Positions 30,675 through 40,523 of a stretch of DNA of 64,000 nucleotides are shown one piece after another. How positions within the stretch are numbered: position 1 is the stretch's first letter; every line of letters begins with the position of its first letter. The stretch comes from an uncultured Bacteroidales bacterium (GTDB lineage: Bacteria > Bacteroidota > Bacteroidia > Bacteroidales > FEN-979): positions 1-64,000 of the forward strand of contig CAIWTA010000246.1 in NCBI GenBank assembly GCA_903915465.1. Direction: 5' to 3'. The notes under the pieces are model-generated. The model was not told the origin of the DNA. It saw only the letters and a list, made by a program, of their open reading frames with translations, and made no database searches. A program made the translations under genes and the position numbers.

Positions 30675-31715
30675 TTGATGGAATTCACTGCTTCCCAGAT
30701 TGCCGGATTTCTCAAGGGTACCGTTGAAGGGAACCCGGAAGAAAAGGTTTCCAACCTCTCAAAAATTGATGATGGTAAACCGGGAACCCTGACCTTTCTG
30801 GCAAATCCAAAATATACACACTATATTTATTCGACCAATGCATCTGTCATTTTAGTCAATTCTGATTTCATAGCCAATCAAGCCATTGCAGGAACTCTGA
30901 TCCGGGTTCCCGATGCCTATTCAGCATTTGCTACACTGCTTGAGATGTTCAACCAGTCAAAATCGGGAAACAGTGGTATTTCAGGTCAGGCTTCAATCTC
31001 ACCTTCTGCACAATTGGGGGAGAATGTATCGGTAGGTGAATTTTCTGTCATTGGAAAAAATGTGGTAATCGGAGATAACGTACTGATTCATTCGCAGGTA
31101 TTTATTGGCAGCAATGTAACCATTGGAAATAATTCACTGATATACCCTGGAGTCAAGGTCTATCCTGACAGTGTAATCGGCAACCGTTGCATTCTGCATT
31201 CCGGGGTGGTGATTGGTTCCGATGGATTTGGTTTCGCTCCACTTGCAGGAAACAATTATCAAAAAATTCCTCAGTTGGGAAATGTAATTCTCGAAGACAA
31301 TGTAGAGATAGGTTCCAACACCACAATCGATCGCGCAACTTTGGGTTCGACCATCATCCGGCAAGGGGTAAAACTCGATAACCTTATCCAGATAGGGCAC
31401 AACGCAGAAATCGGTGAAAACACTGTCATTGCTGCGCAAACCGGCGTGAGCGGTTCAACCAAAATAGGTAAAAACTGCATGATTGGCGGGCAGGTAGGTA
31501 TTGCCGGACATCTCACCATTGCCGACAATGTAAAAATCGCCCCCAGCTCGGGGATTGAAGCAAGCATCACCAAGGAAGGAGCGATTATGCTTGGCCTTCC
31601 TATTGCCCTCGAAATCAGTAAAGCCAGGCGTAACTTTATCCATTGGCGTAATCTCGATGAGATCGTCAGAAAGGTTTATTCTATCGAAAAACAACTCAAC
31701 AAACCGCATGAGTGA
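30675..31715 (+). CDS. lpxD: UDP-3-O-acylglucosamine N-acyltransferase
   Basis: LpxD N-terminal domain plus left-handed beta-helix hexapeptides; [40 protein letters not shown]. Confidence 0.95.
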   Translation: MMEFTASQIAGFLKGTVEGNPEEKVSNLSKIDDGKPGTLTFLANPKYTHYIYSTNASVILVNSDFIANQAIAGTLIRVPDAYSAFATLLEMFNQSKSGNSGISGQASISPSAQLGENVSVGEFSVIGKNVVIGDNVLIHSQVFIGSNVTIGNNSLIYPGVKVYPDSVIGNRCILHSGVVIGSDGFGFAPLAGNNYQKIPQLGNVILEDNVEIGSNTTIDRATLGSTIIRQGVKLDNLIQIGHNAEIGENTVIAAQTGVSGSTKIGKNCMIGGQVGIAGHLTIADNVKIAPSSGIEASITKEGAIMLGLPIALEISKARRNFIHWRNLDEIVRKVYSIEKQLNKPHE

Positions 31716-33099
31716 AAAGCAGAGGACCATTAAAGCCCCGGTAAGCATCTCCGGAGTGGGTTTGCATACCGGCAACGAAGTTGTGATCACTTTCAAACCC
31801 GCACCCGAAAACTATGGCTATAAATTTCGCCGGGCCGATCTCAATACAGGAACATTGGTAGATGTAGATGTTGACAATGTAGTGGATACTTCCCGTGGAA
31901 CCAGCATTGAACAGGATGGTGTGCGCATCGATACTGTAGAGCATGTTCTGGCTGCGCTGGCCGGCCTTCAGATCGACAACGCCCTGGTTGAATTGAACCA
32001 GGCGGAAACCCCGATCCTTGATGGCAGCTCCCGGGAATATGTGGAAGCCATTACATCGGTTGGAATTGCTGAACAAAAGGCACTTCGAAACTATTATGAA
32101 CTCACTTCCAATATCACATACCTGAACCCTGAAAAAAAGGTAGAGATGATAGCCATCCCTTCCAATGAATTCAGGGTTTCGGTGATGATCGATTATGAAT
32201 CAAAAGTGCTGCAATCCCAGAATGCTTCTCTCGACAATATCAGGCAGTTCAAGGACGAGTTTGCCACCTGCCGTACCTTTGTTTTTCTTCACGAGCTTGA
32301 ATATCTGCTCAACAACAATCTGATCAAAGGCGGCGACCTTAGCAATGCCATCGTTTTTGTTGACCGTGAGATGTCACGCAAAGAGCTTGATCACCTGGCC
32401 CATCTATTCAAGAAACCCGAAGTTGAAGTATTGAAGGAAGGTATTCTCAATAACCTCGAACTGCAATATCCCAATGAACCGGCACGTCACAAACTGCTTG
32501 ACATTATCGGAGACCTTGCTTTGATTGGTATGCCAATCAAGGCTCATATCATTGCCACCCGTCCGGGCCATTACTCTAATGTGCAGTTTGCAAAGTTGAT
32601 CAAAAAACAACTTAAAAAAGAACGCCATTCAGAGATCGGGCATACGTTCGACCCTGGTAAACCGCCTATTTACAACATTAACCAGATTAAAAATATTCTT
32701 CCGCACCGTCCCCCGTTTCTTTTCCTCGACAAAATCATAGAAATGGGGACAGATTATGTAGTAGGTGTAAAAAATGTTACGATAAATGAAGCATTCTTTG
32801 TAGGTCATTTCCCTGATGAACCCGTAATGCCGGGTGTACTGATGATTGAAGCATTAGCACAAAATGGCGGTATCCTCGCTCTGAGCACATTGGAAGATCC
32901 CCAGAATTACATTACCTTGTTTGTCAAGATCGACAACGTAAAATTTCGACACAAAGTTGTCCCAGGTGATACACTTGTATTCTTCAGCCAATTCAGTAGC
33001 CCGATGCGCCGTGGTTTAATCTGCATGAAGGGGGTTGCCTATGTTGGCAACAAGATCGTCATGGAAGCTGAGATGATGGCACAACTCCAACGTAAATAG
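31708..33099 (+). CDS. lpxC/fabZ: Bifunctional UDP-3-O-acyl-N-acetylglucosamine deacetylase / 3-hydroxyacyl-ACP dehydratase
   Basis: Lpx[46 protein letters not shown]; Fab[34 protein letters not shown]; start reassigned to ATG 31708 (8-nt overlap ATGAGTGA with lpxD). Confidence 0.95.
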   Translation: MSEKQRTIKAPVSISGVGLHTGNEVVITFKPAPENYGYKFRRADLNTGTLVDVDVDNVVDTSRGTSIEQDGVRIDTVEHVLAALAGLQIDNALVELNQAETPILDGSSREYVEAITSVGIAEQKALRNYYELTSNITYLNPEKKVEMIAIPSNEFRVSVMIDYESKVLQSQNASLDNIRQFKDEFATCRTFVFLHELEYLLNNNLIKGGDLSNAIVFVDREMSRKELDHLAHLFKKPEVEVLKEGILNNLELQYPNEPARHKLLDIIGDLALIGMPIKAHIIATRPGHYSNVQFAKLIKKQLKKERHSEIGHTFDPGKPPIYNINQIKNILPHRPPFLFLDKIIEMGTDYVVGVKNVTINEAFFVGHFPDEPVMPGVLMIEALAQNGGILALSTLEDPQNYITLFVKIDNVKFRHKVVPGDTLVFFSQFSSPMRRGLICMKGVAYVGNKIVMEAEMMAQLQRK

Positions 33100-33108
33100 A
33101 ATTCCGTC

Positions 33109-33900
33109 ATGAATCAACCATTAGCATATGTAAACCCGCAAGCGAAAGTTGCTGCAAATGTGGTAATTGAGCCGTTCGTTTCGATCGATAGAAATGTAAT
33201 CATCGAGGAAGGTACCTGGATCGGTTCCAATGTAACCATCATGGAGGGTGCGCGTATCGGCAAGAATTGTAAAATATTCCCTGGCGCAGTAATTTCAGCC
33301 ATTCCACAAGATCTCAAATTTGCCGGTGAAGATACAATTGTCAAAATCGGCAATAATGTTACCATCCGCGAATGTGCCACGATCAATCGTGGCACTAAAG
33401 CCAGCTATGAGACAGTGATTGGCGATAACACCTTATTAATGGCCTATGTTCATGTGGCCCATGATTGTGTTATAGGAAGCAATGTTATCATGGCCAATGC
33501 CGCTATGCTTGCCGGTCATGTTATTGTGGATGACTGGGCTATCATCGGAGGAATGGTTCCAGTCCACCAATTCTGTCATATAGGAACACATTCTATCATT
33601 GCAGGTGGAACAGGCGTGGGCAAAGATGTCCCCCCTTACACAAAAGCAGCAAGAGAGCCCCTTTCGTATGTTGGGGTAAATTCTATCGGGTTGCGCAGGA
33701 GGGGATTTTCTCCTGAAGTAATCAATAAAATTCAGGAAATTTACAGGATTATCTTTCTGAAAAACTATAATGTTTCACAAGCCGTAGAAATAATTGAAGC
33801 CAAACTTGAAGCTACGCCGGAACGCGATGAGATTCTTTCTTTTATTGCCAATTCCAGTCGCGGGATTATGAAAGGTTATTCTAAAATTCGTGAAAAATAA
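33109..33900 (+). CDS. lpxA: Acyl-ACP--UDP-N-acetylglucosamine O-acyltransferase
   Basis: Hexapeptide repeats; NRGTKASYETVIGDNTLLMAYVHVAHDCVIGSNVIMAN; GVNSIGLRRRGFS. Confidence 0.95.
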   Translation: MNQPLAYVNPQAKVAANVVIEPFVSIDRNVIIEEGTWIGSNVTIMEGARIGKNCKIFPGAVISAIPQDLKFAGEDTIVKIGNNVTIRECATINRGTKASYETVIGDNTLLMAYVHVAHDCVIGSNVIMANAAMLAGHVIVDDWAIIGGMVPVHQFCHIGTHSIIAGGTGVGKDVPPYTKAAREPLSYVGVNSIGLRRRGFSPEVINKIQEIYRIIFLKNYNVSQAVEIIEAKLEATPERDEILSFIANSSRGIMKGYSKIREK

Positions 33901-33911
33901 CAATAAGATCC

Positions 33912-34538
33912 ATGATACGTATTGAAATTCAGGATATCGGAAAAAAATTCAATACGGAGTGGATCTTCCGCCATGTAAACTATACATTTGAAGATCACCT
34001 TGCATATGCAATTCTTGGAAGAAACGGATCCGGCAAATCCACGCTCCTGCAAGTGATTGCCGGAAATCTATATCCCACTACCGGAAAAGTGAAATATATT
34101 CTTTCAGGAAAAGAAGTTGCACCGGAAAAGATCTTCCAGCATCTCACTATTGTGGCTCCCTACCTGGAACTGATCGAAGATTTTACATTACGGGAAATGC
34201 TGGATTTTCATTTTTCTTTCAAATCCATTATCCCTGGTCATTCTATTCCCAAAATCATTGAATTATTAGGATTTAACAAGATCGGGAAAAATCCTATCCG
34301 GTTATTTTCTTCGGGAATGAAACAACGTGTGAAACTTGTTCTTGCTGTATTGAGCGATGTTCCTCTTCTTCTTCTGGATGAACCGACCATGAATCTTGAT
34401 CAGGCAGGCGTTGATTGGTACCTGAACATACTTGAAAAATTCGCTGGAAACCGTACCATTATTGTGTGTTCCAACATTCAACAACAGGAAACCAGCTTCT
34501 GTTCAGGAAAATTACTTATTGAGGATTATAAGCAATGA
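33912..34538 (+). CDS. ABC transporter ATP-binding protein
   Basis: Walker A GRNGSGKSTLLQVIAG; LFSSGMKQRVKLVLAVLSDVPLLLLDEPTMNLD. Confidence 0.92.
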   Translation: MIRIEIQDIGKKFNTEWIFRHVNYTFEDHLAYAILGRNGSGKSTLLQVIAGNLYPTTGKVKYILSGKEVAPEKIFQHLTIVAPYLELIEDFTLREMLDFHFSFKSIIPGHSIPKIIELLGFNKIGKNPIRLFSSGMKQRVKLVLAVLSDVPLLLLDEPTMNLDQAGVDWYLNILEKFAGNRTIIVCSNIQQQETSFCSGKLLIEDYKQ

Positions 34539-35268
34539 AATAATACTCTGTTTTTTTTTCAAAATGGTCAGAGAACTGCTGAAGGTTAAGACAATCTTCT
34601 CCATCCAAAAAACCTTTTAGCGTTGAGATACACAAACCGCAGGTTTCTGAAAGAAAAGAAAAACAAGCTGCCGGTTTTGATCCATAAAAGTCAGCAGCAC
34701 CTAATCCAAATTCAAAAACAATCACTGGTTTATTCCGCTGAATCGTTTTTATTCCTCCTTGTAAAACAGCGAATTCAGCCCCTTCAACATCGATCTTTAT
34801 GAAATCGATGGGTTGGTTTTCGGGAATGATATTATCCATCAAATCTGTGTCAACCGTCAATTGATTGATTCTGACATCCGGCATTTCATATTTTCTTTTC
34901 CGGATTCCGCTGTATGCCGGAGCATTTACGACATAATTAAAATCGGTAGTTCCTTTTTTATCAAACAATGCAATGGGGAAAATGGATACTTGTTTTCCTT
35001 TATATTTTGACTTCAGGAAATCGTGCAGGTGAGGAAGCGGTTCAAATGCAAAATGTTTCCCATTGGGAGCAAAACTGAATATCTCATCCAGAAGTTCACC
35101 TTTGTGGCATCCAATATCGATAGCAGAAGAGTTTTTCCCGAGAACTTTCTGCATTATTTTTCTGGTATATATGTCGTATCTGAGATTTCTGGTAAGTGGT
35201 AACTGGAACTTTACCAGAAGGCTTTTTAAGGAAGTTTTAATGGGCATAAGTACAATCCTGGAGACCAA
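34516..35268 (-). CDS. FkbM family methyltransferase
   Basis: AIDIGCHKGELLDEI; PIDFIKIDVEGAEFAVLQGGIKTIQRNKPVIVFEFG. Confidence 0.88.
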   Translation of the reverse strand: MVSRIVLMPIKTSLKSLLVKFQLPLTRNLRYDIYTRKIMQKVLGKNSSAIDIGCHKGELLDEIFSFAPNGKHFAFEPLPHLHDFLKSKYKGKQVSIFPIALFDKKGTTDFNYVVNAPAYSGIRKRKYEMPDVRINQLTVDTDLMDNIIPENQPIDFIKIDVEGAEFAVLQGGIKTIQRNKPVIVFEFGLGAADFYGSKPAACFSFLSETCGLCISTLKGFLDGEDCLNLQQFSDHFEKKTEYYFIAYNPQ

Positions 35269-35302
35269 GAATTTTGGTGCAGCGAATTTACAAAAAAGAA
35301 CA

Positions 35303-35336
35303 TTGTAAGGTATGTAAAAAAAATTGCCTAAATTTG
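35303..35336 (+). promoter_or_regulatory. Putative Bacteroidota sigma-A promoter of efp (TTG-N23-TAAATTTG)
   Basis: ttg 35303-35305, TAAATTTG 35329-35336; ATG at 35380. Confidence 0.5.
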
Positions 35337-35379
35337 CACACCGGAATAATATCCTAAATTACAGATCAATATACACTTT

Positions 35380-35946
35380 ATGGCTACTACGGCAGATATC
35401 AGGAATGGGTTAGTAATTGAATACAATGATGACCTCTATTCTATTGTTGAATTTCAACATGTAAAACCAGGAAAAGGTCCGGCTTTTATCAGGACAAAGT
35501 TGAAAAGCCTGAAACATGGAAGGGTTATTTCCAACACTTTCGACTCAGGTGCCAGGATCAACATTGCCCGTGTTGAAAGAAGGAAATACCAGTATCTGTT
35601 TAAAGATCATTCGGGTTACCATTTCATGAACAGTGAAACTTTCGACCAGACCTTTATCCCTGAAGACCTGATCAATGCCCCTGCTTTCTTAAAAGAAGGA
35701 CAGGAAGTGGAAATCCTGTACCATGTTGATACTGAGACTGCACTTACCTGTGAATTACCAACTTATGTGACGTTGAAAATCACTTATACGGAACCGGGTA
35801 TGAGGGGTAACACTGCCACGAATACCCTTAAAAATGCTACTGTTGAAACAGGCGCAACAGTGAAGATCCCACTATTTATTGAAACCGGTGAAATCATCAA
35901 GGTGGATACCCGTAATGGTGAATATTCCGAGAGGGTAAAAAGTTAA
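35380..35946 (+). CDS. efp: Elongation factor P
   Basis: ADIRNGLVIEYNDDLYSIVEFQHVKPGKGPAFIRTKLKSLKHGRV; EPGMRGNTATNTLKNATVETGATVKIPLFIETGEIIKVDTRNGEYSERV. Confidence 0.97.
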   Translation: MATTADIRNGLVIEYNDDLYSIVEFQHVKPGKGPAFIRTKLKSLKHGRVISNTFDSGARINIARVERRKYQYLFKDHSGYHFMNSETFDQTFIPEDLINAPAFLKEGQEVEILYHVDTETALTCELPTYVTLKITYTEPGMRGNTATNTLKNATVETGATVKIPLFIETGEIIKVDTRNGEYSERVKS

Positions 35947-35948
35947 TC

Positions 35949-36878
35949 ATGAAATTATCTTCCCCAATAACATTAAAAGGCATTGCAGAGTTGATTCATG
36001 CCCGTTTTGTCGGTTCCCCTGATTTTCTTGTAACCGGAATCAATGAAATTCATATGGTTGAACCCGGGGACCTGACTTTTGTGGATCATCCAAAATATTA
36101 CAAGAAGGCTTTGAATTCAAAAGCCACGACAATCATTATAAACACAGAAGCAGAACCACCTGAAGGGAAAGCGCTCCTCATTTCGACAAATCCCTTTGAT
36201 GACTATGTTTTTCTGACCCGACATTTCCGCCCATTTGAAAAAGCGACCGCCAGCATAAGTCCAAATGCTAAGATCGGTGAAGGAACCATCATTCAACCCG
36301 GGGCATTTATCGGAAATTATGTGAACATCGGGAAAAACTGTCTTATCCACGCCAATGCAAGCATTTATGATCATTGTATCCTTGGTGATAATGTGATCGT
36401 TCATTCCAACGCGGTAATCGGGGCCGATGCATTCTATTACCAACGTCGTCCTGAAGGATACAAAAAGCTGGAATCCTGTGGCCGTGTGATTCTTGAGGAT
36501 AATGTTGAGATTGGAGCATTGACTAGCATCGACAAAGGCGTATCGGGGGATACTATCATTTCTTCAGGAACAAAAATGGATAATCATGTGCAGGTAGGGC
36601 ACGATACATTTATCGGTAAAAATTGTCTGATCGGAGCGCATTCGGCGATTGCCGGTGTTACCCGTATTGAAGACGATGTAATCCTCTGGGGTAATGTACT
36701 CATCAGCAAAGACTTGGTTATTGGTGCAAAAGCGGTAATATTGGCCTCTTCCGGCACTGAAAAATCGCTGGAAGGAGGAAAAGTTTACTTTGGTATACCT
36801 GCGATCGAAGCACGAAAAAAATGGCGTGAGCTTAGTGCATTAAGCCTGCTTCCTGATATCATTAAAAAGCTCAAGTAA
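35949..36878 (+). CDS. Second LpxD-like hexapeptide acyltransferase
   Basis: LpxD-like N-terminus, hexapeptide repeats, [64 protein letters not shown]. Confidence 0.88.
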   Translation: MKLSSPITLKGIAELIHARFVGSPDFLVTGINEIHMVEPGDLTFVDHPKYYKKALNSKATTIIINTEAEPPEGKALLISTNPFDDYVFLTRHFRPFEKATASISPNAKIGEGTIIQPGAFIGNYVNIGKNCLIHANASIYDHCILGDNVIVHSNAVIGADAFYYQRRPEGYKKLESCGRVILEDNVEIGALTSIDKGVSGDTIISSGTKMDNHVQVGHDTFIGKNCLIGAHSAIAGVTRIEDDVILWGNVLISKDLVIGAKAVILASSGTEKSLEGGKVYFGIPAIEARKKWRELSALSLLPDIIKKLK

Positions 36879-36888
36879 TTCCTACTTC

Positions 36889-38346
36889 CTAAACTTTTCC
36901 TGAATTTGATTCTGTGGGGTCTGTGGATAAATCTTTTTTCACATAAAACAGATCCATTGCAACAAGCACTGCGATGAATCCCCAGAATGGAACAGATGCT
37001 TTATCAGTATCCAGGAAGTCGTTCATAGTGCCGTGAAAAAAGTATGTAATCAGGCCGAGCGTGATGGAAAGGCTTAACATCTTAATCTCACTGGAATCAG
37101 CTTTCTTATATATTCTCAAACCGGTAGTAATTGTGAAAATGAGGAGTGCAACAACGCCCAGGAACCCAAGGACACCTGATTCAGCTAATGGACCAATATA
37201 CTCGCTATGCGCATTTCCTTTATCCCCGGCATTGGTGCTTATCCGGGTCTTTTCACTGGCATGTTGATAGGGTGCATATTCAAACTGGTACGTACCTGGC
37301 CCAAAGCCAAAAACCGGATGTTCTTTAAACATGCGGAATGCCGATTGCCAACGGTTAATCCTTTCTAAGTTTGAATCGTCGGTGGTGACATTTGAAATAG
37401 ACTGAAGGTGTTCAATAAAATTTGCTGATGAACCTTGTTTGTTTTTTTCGAGCCGGTCCCATATTTCATTCTGGAATAGAAAAAAAACACTGGCAAAAAA
37501 AGCTAGTGTAACAACAATCCATTTCAGCTTGATTTTAAAGACAATAACTAAGTATACCATCAGGGCGGCTGCCAGACTGACCCAGGCTGCCCGGCTAAAA
37601 GAAAGCACAAGTGCAACAATCAGCACAAGCAAAACGATAAAAGAGAAGAACCTGGTTAGTTTTGAATGGGTTTTCGTAAATGAGAAACCAATGAAGATTG
37701 GAATAAACAAACTTAGAATTGCCCCATATGCAGTATGGTCGTTAAAAAAAGGTTCCATCACCCAGTGTCCGGCCTGTTCTTCAAACCCATAAAGGTAATG
37801 ATTATAAGTAGTGTAGGCAATTACGCCCAATAACGGGATCGTATAAACCCAGATAAACAATCGGATATTTTTTGTATTCTTGAATAATAATATTCCAATA
37901 AAATAAAAAGGAACGAGAAACCATAGCCTTGCAATAAGGAATTTAAAAGAAACCAGAGGAATCTGGCTTGTAAGGGACGTAATAAATATCCATGCCAGCT
38001 GTAAAAGGATAACAATTGTCACCGGGTGTTTCAGAATGTTTCGGTCGTAGTTATTATCATATATCAGTTTGATACAGAAAAGTGCCAACACTCCAGCCAT
38101 CAGTGGTTCTGTGGGTATGGAAACGCCCACTCCGAATTCAATATCCCGAAGGTTGATAGCTAGCGGAGTAAAGAAGGCGATCAGGAATATGATTTTGTCA
38201 AGCGATCGTATATAAAGAAAAAGAACCAGGATAGCGACGGGAATTAAGAGAGCCCAGTACATATCCCGGATCATCAGGTAGGCGTTCAATAAAATAAAAA
38301 CCAAACTGATAAAATAAACCCATCTGATTTTTGTTCTTTCCAGCAC
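36889..38346 (-). CDS. O-antigen ligase family membrane protein
   Basis: Multi-TM; RINRWQSAFRMFKEHPVFGFGPGTYQFEYAPYQ...NAHSEYIGPLAESGVLGFLG (Wzy_C-type motif). Confidence 0.88.
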   Translation of the reverse strand: MLERTKIRWVYFISLVFILLNAYLMIRDMYWALLIPVAILVLFLYIRSLDKIIFLIAFFTPLAINLRDIEFGVGVSIPTEPLMAGVLALFCIKLIYDNNYDRNILKHPVTIVILLQLAWIFITSLTSQIPLVSFKFLIARLWFLVPFYFIGILLFKNTKNIRLFIWVYTIPLLGVIAYTTYNHYLYGFEEQAGHWVMEPFFNDHTAYGAILSLFIPIFIGFSFTKTHSKLTRFFSFIVLLVLIVALVLSFSRAAWVSLAAALMVYLVIVFKIKLKWIVVTLAFFASVFFLFQNEIWDRLEKNKQGSSANFIEHLQSISNVTTDDSNLERINRWQSAFRMFKEHPVFGFGPGTYQFEYAPYQHASEKTRISTNAGDKGNAHSEYIGPLAESGVLGFLGVVALLIFTITTGLRIYKKADSSEIKMLSLSITLGLITYFFHGTMNDFLDTDKASVPFWGFIAVLVAMDLFYVKKDLSTDPTESNSGKV

Positions 38347-38367
38347 GGCTTCAGAGAATAAACAACA

Positions 38368-39333
38368 TTAGATTTTTTTCGATGGGTCATTCACCGGGAT
38401 GGGTCTGGTCCTTCTGCTCTCAATCACACCAATTACAATGATTGCCAGAAATAGAGCAGACAGTGAAGAAACAACAACAAATATCCAGCGGATAGGATAA
38501 GATTTTTTGTCGGCTGGAAACGGTTTATTCAGAACATTCAAATACGTGTAATTCCGGTTATAATTCAGTATTGCCCTGTCGTATTCTAGCTTCAGTGCAC
38601 CATATTGATTTGCTTCAGACAGCAAAAGGTTTGAGATCATCTCCCGATGACCTCCTTTTTCTTCCAGGTTTTTTCTCAGTTTTTGTGCTTCTGATCTGTT
38701 TGAGGAGCCACCGGAAAGTATAGCACGCATCACTTCCCTGGTTTGGCTCTGGTAATCCAGCAACCCGAATTTTACCCCCAGCTCCTGTGCCTGCATTTGT
38801 AGTGAATCCAGCTCCTTTTTCTTATAATCTGTTATTTCCCGGTAGTTCTGAACAACTTCCTGAAACTTTTCTTTATGCATGTATCGAACCTTAAGATTAT
38901 ACTGGTTCAGGATTTCATTTACCATATTGCAGGCGATCGTTGGATCCTTATCCCACACTTCAATTCCCACAGCTGAATACGGGGTTTTATTGATTTTCAC
39001 CTTTTGCCCATATTCCCACAGCAGCGTACTCAAAAAATATTTGCTGCCGGGGTCAATTCCATAATGCTTGGGAAGATCGAATTTCTGCACGATACTGTCG
39101 CGAATATCCTTCGATTGCAGAATCTGTATCATTTGCTCCGTTTCGCTTTCATCCGAATAAGGAGAAATGTTGGAAGGATAAACAATAGCGAAAGATTTAA
39201 AAAGGGAAGTGATAAAGATAGAGCTGGAAAAGAAAGCTGCAACCAATGCTGCCCCACAAACAATTGTGGCAAGGTGAATTTTCCACCGGATCAGAATGTC
39301 GATAATGTTTTTACTTTTAAAGTAATCTTCCAT
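38368..39333 (-). CDS. Wzz-like chain-length determinant protein
   Basis: N- and C-terminal TM with coiled coil, C-term KPFPADKKSYPIRWIFVVVSSLSALFLAIIVIGVIE; start reassigned to ATG 39333. Confidence 0.8.
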   Translation of the reverse strand: MEDYFKSKNIIDILIRWKIHLATIVCGAALVAAFFSSSIFITSLFKSFAIVYPSNISPYSDESETEQMIQILQSKDIRDSIVQKFDLPKHYGIDPGSKYFLSTLLWEYGQKVKINKTPYSAVGIEVWDKDPTIACNMVNEILNQYNLKVRYMHKEKFQEVVQNYREITDYKKKELDSLQMQAQELGVKFGLLDYQSQTREVMRAILSGGSSNRSEAQKLRKNLEEKGGHREMISNLLLSEANQYGALKLEYDRAILNYNRNYTYLNVLNKPFPADKKSYPIRWIFVVVSSLSALFLAIIVIGVIESRRTRPIPVNDPSKKI

Positions 39334-39370
39334 AGGAATTATTTTTCTGATAAAATCTATTCTATATAAA

Positions 39371-40411
39371 TCAGGATAACCGGAATTTCTTCTGTGATTT
39401 GAATGCGGCAATCTTCTCTATCATAACAATCAAAATGATTGCAAGAAATAATGCAGAAGTAGCGGATACAAGAATAATCAGCCATCGAACGGGATAGGAT
39501 TTCCTTTCAGCTTTGTAGGCATTATTTACAATAAACTTTTGGGGAACATCTTCTTCAGCATCTACTTTGGCTTCTTTGAATTTTGATTGCAACAATGTAA
39601 GCTGTTGTGTTTTAAATTCCAAGGCATTTTTTAGCGACATGTAAATGCCGCCATACAGCCCAAGAACATCCAGCCTTTTCTGCAATCCGGCCATTGCAGC
39701 GCGGTTATTATTCATGGTTGCAATAGCCATTTGCTGATTCAGTGCCTGCGACTGGTACTCGACATCATTCACGCCCAGTTTGCCAATCGCAACGATGGAA
39801 TCAGTAATTCCTGCGACTTCCACTTTCAATGTATTGTATTCAGCCTCCACGATCTTGAAACCCCTGAAGGCTCTCTGGCGGATCATTTCATTCTTTGTAG
39901 AGTCGAGCAGATCAGAAATCTTGTTAGCGATATCACAAGACATTTGTGGATCTTTATCCAGCACAGAAATCTGAACTGCCATATATTCGGTTCTGCAAAA
40001 AGAAATGTTTTTTTCGTATTCTTTGTAAAGCGACTCATTCTTATATTTGGAACCGGAATCAATTTCGTAATGTTCCAAAAGATTGAATCTTTTAATAATC
40101 CGATCCCGGATCTTATTGGAATTAAGAACCTGAAGCAATTGTTCTGCCTGTTCATCTTCTCCTATCGTCATCAGATCCTGTCCCTTTCCAGGTTGATCAC
40201 TCAGCAGGGCTTTTGAAACAGAGTTGGTACTTGCTGGAAAAAGGATAACTGTAGATTTAAACTTCGGTGTAATGAACCAGGGAGACGAAAAGAACCAGGC
40301 ACCCAAAACAGCGACAATCAGAACCAGGGAAAGCGGTTTACGCCATTTATAGAGAAAGACAATAAAACTGGAAGAATCAAAATCCTCATTCCTTTTAACT
40401 TCATGTTTCAT
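39371..40411 (-). CDS. Wzz-like chain-length determinant protein
   Basis: Paralog of the adjacent gene: two TMs, C-term YKAERKSYPVRWLIILVSATSALFLAIILIVMIEK. Confidence 0.82.
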   Translation of the reverse strand: MKHEVKRNEDFDSSSFIVFLYKWRKPLSLVLIVAVLGAWFFSSPWFITPKFKSTVILFPASTNSVSKALLSDQPGKGQDLMTIGEDEQAEQLLQVLNSNKIRDRIIKRFNLLEHYEIDSGSKYKNESLYKEYEKNISFCRTEYMAVQISVLDKDPQMSCDIANKISDLLDSTKNEMIRQRAFRGFKIVEAEYNTLKVEVAGITDSIVAIGKLGVNDVEYQSQALNQQMAIATMNNNRAAMAGLQKRLDVLGLYGGIYMSLKNALEFKTQQLTLLQSKFKEAKVDAEEDVPQKFIVNNAYKAERKSYPVRWLIILVSATSALFLAIILIVMIEKIAAFKSQKKFRLS

Positions 40412-40523
40412 AGGAAAATTCGCTCAATTATTTGCCAAAATTAGATATATTTCTGTAATGTACAAACCTGAAGTGTAGGAATCAGAAAATCAGGTTATGA
40501 ATCTCCGGGCCACGAGTGAATTA

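Noticed and set aside
31555-31707. ORF-track 5' extension of lpxC/fabZ
   Set aside because: Lies inside lpxD in another frame; ATG 31708 gives the standard LpxC N-terminus.
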